This document shows, piece after piece, positions 60,588 through 64,000 of a DNA stretch of 64,000 nt. The position numbers were made by a program, and so were the translations under genes. The notes under the pieces were generated by a model, which saw nothing but the letters and a program-made list of their open reading frames with translations, did no database searches and had not been told where the DNA came from. Source of the stretch: Sanghuangporus weigelae (lineage: Eukaryota > Basidiomycota > Agaricomycetes > Hymenochaetales > Hymenochaetaceae); contig CP137326.1 in the NCBI GenBank assembly GCA_033182465.1, forward strand, positions 434,001-498,000, given 5' to 3'. How positions within the stretch are numbered: the first letter of the stretch is position 1; the number at the start of each line of letters is the position of its first letter.

Positions 60588-62189
60588 CTAGCAGCCAATG
60601 AAAGGAGGTGGTGTAGCTTTTGCTATCATCGGGGCGCGGGAGAAGCCCGCCGAGGAAAGGAACAAGGAGAGGAAGGAAGGGGATTCAATTGTAAGTAGGT
60701 CCCCGTGAGGTATGCCGCGCGGAAATGAACGGGAAGGAAGGGGTAGAGCTCGAAGAAGAACAATATGTTCGATATTAATAGAAAAAGGAAGGAGGGGGAC
60801 GTAAGGTAATTGTCCTGAGCTCGCGGATATGAAGAAGTGCTTCAGCGCTTCTTCATTCATTGGGCGGAGTGGTGAGACGGCGCATTGTGAGAAAAAGATC
60901 GAGCAAAGTTCAGGTCGGTGAGTTTCGGGCTGAGAGTGGGTTGATGAGGATGAGCGCAAATTCCGGAACCGTTGCATGTGGGATTCCGCTCAGCAGAGAT
61001 GGGTGTAATGACCATTATGAGGGAGATGTTCTTGCCAAGCTAGGCACAACCGGTCAAGGAAGACCTAGGAAGAGAAGGGAAGTGAGCGAGAGAGGGAATT
61101 CGAAACCACGTAAGATAAGTATGAGCTTCAATTCGCGGCAAGGCTCTGATTACAAGTCGTCAAGGGCCCATCTTTAAGCAAGTAGTTGATGCTCTGCAAG
61201 GTACAGATTGGAAGGAAGGAGAGCGCCGTGTCGTTTATGCAATTCCCCGCCCTTGATGGGGTGTCGACGATCAGGAGAGATGATCGCCTGATATGCTGAG
61301 TGGCCGTGTAATCTCCTTTCTTATCTTGAAAATGCTGTATATTGACAAGCTTGCGTGATCTCTGAGCGTCGACTCCTCCGAGTCTAGTCGGCCTACGGGG
61401 ACCTTGAAGAGAGATTTGTGGAGAGTGGAGGAATCCGCGTGAACCGTTCTTCCGTCCTCTAATAAAGTGTCCAGACCAAGAGACCGCCTAATATTGAGAG
61501 GAGAACGCCGGAAAGATAGATAGATTGGCGCCGATAGAAATTGCTCATGTAAATTATTTGTAGAGAACCCCAGAAAAAAGTTGAGCGCCCCGATCTTGAA
61601 ATCGATTGGATGGCTGGGCGAGTGCACGTGATGTTTTCAGGTTAGATAGAGAGGGTGAACGAAGCACGGATGAACGGGCGGACGAACGGGCGAGAGGACC
61701 GAGTGACAAATGAGCTTTTGTTGAGTGCATTTGTCGTACGGTGAATGGAAGACCTCAGCAAAAAGTACCTGGGGTCGTCGCGTGTTGGATTGAGTAAAAA
61801 AGTCGGTGGCGCAGAAAAGATCCGTTTTTGTTTTGGAGGGCCAAAATGTTTTCGGGTAGATGATCCTGTCCGTAGTGCATGGCCTCAGACTAGAACGCCT
61901 TTGAAGATTACTTTGATGGATAAAGAGATGATAAAGAATGAATAAAGAATGAGGTAAAAGTTGCGAATCGAATCGGCTTCGAGCACGCGACCGATTACAT
62001 ACATTTCACTTCGGACGTCACAGTTTCAGTCACGTCCATTCCCGCTTTCTCTCCATCGATCGCTTCCTCTTTCCACTGCTCTCTGTCCGGACGGCTGCCT
62101 ACACGCCTGACAGCTACCCGCGGCAACTATTACGGCACCGTCTCAGGTTAATTTTAATCGCGCTCGTTATTTAATTGCATTTCATCATC
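60588..62189. other. Upstream region of the Ser/Pro-rich gene, no supported gene
   Basis: About 1.6 kb. Frames on both strands (60588-60977 minus, 60860-61177 plus, 61271-61627 minus) are short, overlap each other and match nothing I know. A local tandem gaacgggcg repeat lies near 61665-61695. Just before 62190 the sequence becomes pyrimidine-rich (ctttccactgctctctgtcc), a common feature just upstream of fungal transcription starts, so the 62190 promoter or 5' UTR is probably here. Confidence 0.35.
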
Positions 62190-64000
62190 ATGATCCTGAT
62201 CCCTTCTTCTCCTGACCGCCTACACGCCGCCGCTTGCGGTCCTGCCGGAGACGACAAATCTCACACTTCCGGCCAGCCTTCCGCTGCGTCTATACATCAC
62301 CACGACGCAGACCAGCTCAAGCAGAATTTCGAATTAAACGGGACCTGCTCCAGGGCTGATCGCGAGTTGCTTCTTCTTGACGGCCGCCCTCCTCCCACCA
62401 CCACCACCACCGAGTCCGAAGAACGCGTATTTACTGGACCTGTCCCTTCTCTGAAGCAACGTGCTCTTCCCCCGCCATCCCTCACGCTCAAGATCCCTGA
62501 GCGCCCACGCGCAGGCATCGAGTGGCAAATAGAGTCACGATCGCCTGAGCCCAGTCCTGCCACGCATATCCATACAGCTTACTCAGACGTCGGCGCTGGA
62601 TACTTCTCCGTGAGTACTCTTTCCAGTGTTCTATCTTTTTATAGGATATTCTTGCTTTTATGCGCGTCGCTTGTCGACGAGGGCGAGCTGACAATGTCGC
62701 GTGCCTTGATGATGATGAGGCATGATTTGCGTTTTGGCGTTGGGTGGCAGGACTGTCTACGCTGGCTGTCAATGTCCTGTTTGGCAAACAAAAAATTAGA
62801 ACTGCGTCATCGGCGCGTCGATCTGACAGTTGAGCTGATCGAAATGCCTTCACAGCCTCCTCTCTCCCCAGACGCGTCTCCAACGTCTGCTAGTACTCCA
62901 CTTCCGCCAAGCTCCGTCCATTTCGTAGAGAAGGCGCGTTCACGCGCTAGAAGCGTAGCCAACGGTGATCTCCCGAAGCTCTCGGCGGGTGCGAGCAAGC
63001 CTCGTGTCCTACAAAAGATGGTAAAGGAGCGCCGTTCATTACAGTCACTCCTTATGCCCTCCTTCCTGCATTTGCAGCCCCAGTCCACTCCGCTTGGCCT
63101 GATTCCAGGACCTCGCATGGAATCGCATACCGCATCGACGCAAAGCGCGCCTTCCAGTTCTGGTTCCAATGGGAATTCAGATTTACAGTCGGCTCCTGGT
63201 CGAGCTAGCGCTAGAACTGAGACGAGACGCTCATTTTACGGACGAAGGCGATCGCACACATATTCTGGAAGTGATAGCACTTTAACTAGTCCGAGCTTAG
63301 CTTCAAGAGTAACCCGAATGCCGCCGATGCCTGAACAATACTCTCCTCCACCCTCTGGACCTGCTCCGGGCGGCCGCGAGTCTCCCTCGTCGTATTTGCT
63401 CGATGATGACCCTTTCGCGGTTTCTCCTGCTATGGTGGCACCACCTGTCAATTCACCATTTCAGTCTCCCGGATTCACGCCAATCCACTCTCCGGCATAT
63501 TCCATAGCTCATTCTCCCTCGACCGTTTCCCTGAGCTCGGCAAGTAGTACGAGTATGCCGGGAACACCTGTGTTTCAGTCCTTCGGTGCCTTACCAGAGG
63601 AAAGTGAAGAACTTGCACAGCCAACGTCTGTCCTAAATGCTCCCGTTTCGACTACCCCGGTTCAATCCATTTTACCTCCTTCCCCGCCTCCTCCGACACC
63701 TTCTTCGCCACTTAATCCGAACGTGAGTCCCATCAACTTTGGTGACGAAAGAGCGCAGTCAAAGGAGCGAATGCTACGCTCACTGTCTGCTGCCCTTTCC
63801 GCCAATCCGTTACATTCGCTTCCTTCTCCGCAATCTGCGTCTCCTTCCCGACCTTCACCCTCTAATGCCGCTCCAGCGCGGGTACGCCCAGCACATACAC
63901 GGCCTGCTTTTGTCGCGAGACCGTCTTTACCTTCTCTTTCCACGCTTTCGCGGATGGGAACTGCAGCGGGCGAGTTCGCTAGTTCCCTTCGCGGAAGGAA
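62190..64000 (+). CDS. Ser/Pro-rich unknown protein, runs off the window
   Basis: ATG at 62190-62192 opens a frame that stays open to the window edge (about 603 codons). The first 140 residues are polar with a Thr run (five ACC codons near 62396-62412). Near 62611 a strong donor (ttctcc|gtgagt) marks a probable intron, and the sequence from about 62611 to 62830 reads less like protein; the acceptor is probably ctgacag near 62827 or close to it, but frame agreement was not reached by eye. After that the protein is strongly Ser/Pro-rich with many SP and TP sites (SPPPPTPSSPLNPNVSPINF), as in signalling or cytoskeletal scaffold proteins. No domain recognised; the C-terminal part, where a domain may lie, is not in the window. 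Confidence 0.6.
   Translation, partial: MILIPSSPDRLHAAACGPAGDDKSHTSGQPSAASIHHHDADQLKQNFELNGTCSRADRELLLLDGRPPPTTTTTESEERVFTGPVPSLKQRALPPPSLTLKIPERPRAGIEWQIESRSPEPSPATHIHTAYSDVGAGYFSVSTLSSVLSFYRIFLLLCASLVDEGELTMSRALMMMRHDLRFGVGWQDCLRWLSMSCLANKKLELRHRRVDLTVELIEMPSQPPLSPDASPTSASTPLPPSSVHFVEKARSRARSVANGDLPKLSAGASKPRVLQKMVKERRSLQSLLMPSFLHLQPQSTPLGLIPGPRMESHTASTQSAPSSSGSNGNSDLQSAPGRASARTETRRSFYGRRRSHTYSGSDSTLTSPSLASRVTRMPPMPEQYSPPPSGPAPGGRESPSSYLLDDDPFAVSPAMVAPPVNSPFQSPGFTPIHSPAYSIAHSPSTVSLSSASSTSMPGTPVFQSFGALPEESEELAQPTSVLNAPVSTTPVQSILPPSPPPPTPSSPLNPNVSPINFGDERAQSKERMLRSLSAALSANPLHSLPSPQSASPSRPSPSNAAPARVRPAHTRPAFVARPSLPSLSTLSRMGTAAGEFASSLRGR

Noticed and set aside
60588-60977. 129-residue minus-strand frame
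   Set aside because: Overlaps another open frame on the plus strand, low complexity and no homology recognised.

Overview
This is nuclear DNA of a filamentous basidiomycete, most likely an agaricomycete. The evidence is dense, intron-rich genes (introns about 45-65 bases, GT-AG, a few very small exons), gene spacing of a few hundred bases on both strands, basidiomycete-type proteins (TKL kinase with HSDLK, Fe(II)/2OG oxygenase family, F-box-like/LRR protein) and no operons. I found no tRNA, rRNA, CRISPR, intact transposon or viral element.

Layout: 1-4357 MSH5 (+, 5' cut by the window edge); 4499-5756 mitochondrial phosphate carrier (-); 6098-6397 and 6448-6846 two small unknown genes (+); 7586-13111 TORC2 subunit Rictor/Avo3 (-); 13844-16258 Ser-rich F-box-like/LRR-like protein (-); 16633-17394 complex I NDUFS4 (+); 17962-19472 ZFAND2-like double AN1 zinc finger (-); 19768-21059 phosphoglycerate-mutase-like phosphatase (+); 21265-22459 mitochondrial porin (+); 22815-23758 cofilin (-); 24067-26825 alpha-actinin (-); 27042-27952 Eaf7/MRGBP (+); 28255-28830 decayed duplicate of the RasGEF tail; 29143-31937 RasGEF (-); 32757-37626 CSC1/OSCA/TMEM63 channel (+); 38056-40510 PPWD1-like WD40-cyclophilin (+); 40592-41578 C1orf74/DUF4504-like gene (-); 41811-43949 Ypk1/Gad8 AGC kinase (+); 44722-46039 VAP/Scs2 ER-contact protein (+); 46582-48089 CE16/SGNH esterase (-); 48677-49425 ribosomal protein uL22/L17 (+); 50003-51335 TKL kinase (+); 51702-53966 FACT subunit Pob3 (-); 54257-55103 Cu/Zn SOD with an apparent membrane anchor (+); 55844-57235 2OG oxygenase interrupted by a stop (+); 57542-58081 Hsp20 (-); 58082-62189 mostly empty; 62190-64000 Ser/Pro-rich protein (+, runs off the window).

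Most genes are housekeeping and unrelated to each other. Functional links that do exist: Rictor/Avo3 (TORC2) and a Ypk-type kinase (the classic TORC2 substrate) lie 29 kb apart; cofilin and alpha-actinin, both actin regulators, are neighbours; NDUFS4, porin and the phosphate carrier are mitochondrial; Eaf7 (NuA4) and Pob3 (FACT) act on chromatin. I found no clear new biological system. The observations most worth a second look are a genomic partial duplication of the RasGEF 3' end, alternative 3' ends giving a CaaX-type tail in the ZFAND2-like gene, an apparently membrane-anchored Cu/Zn SOD, a nonsense codon in the 2OG oxygenase, and several micro-exons (3, 4, 5, 8, 16 and 17 bases). Exon boundaries are read by eye from splice motifs and family similarity recalled from memory; none was computed.
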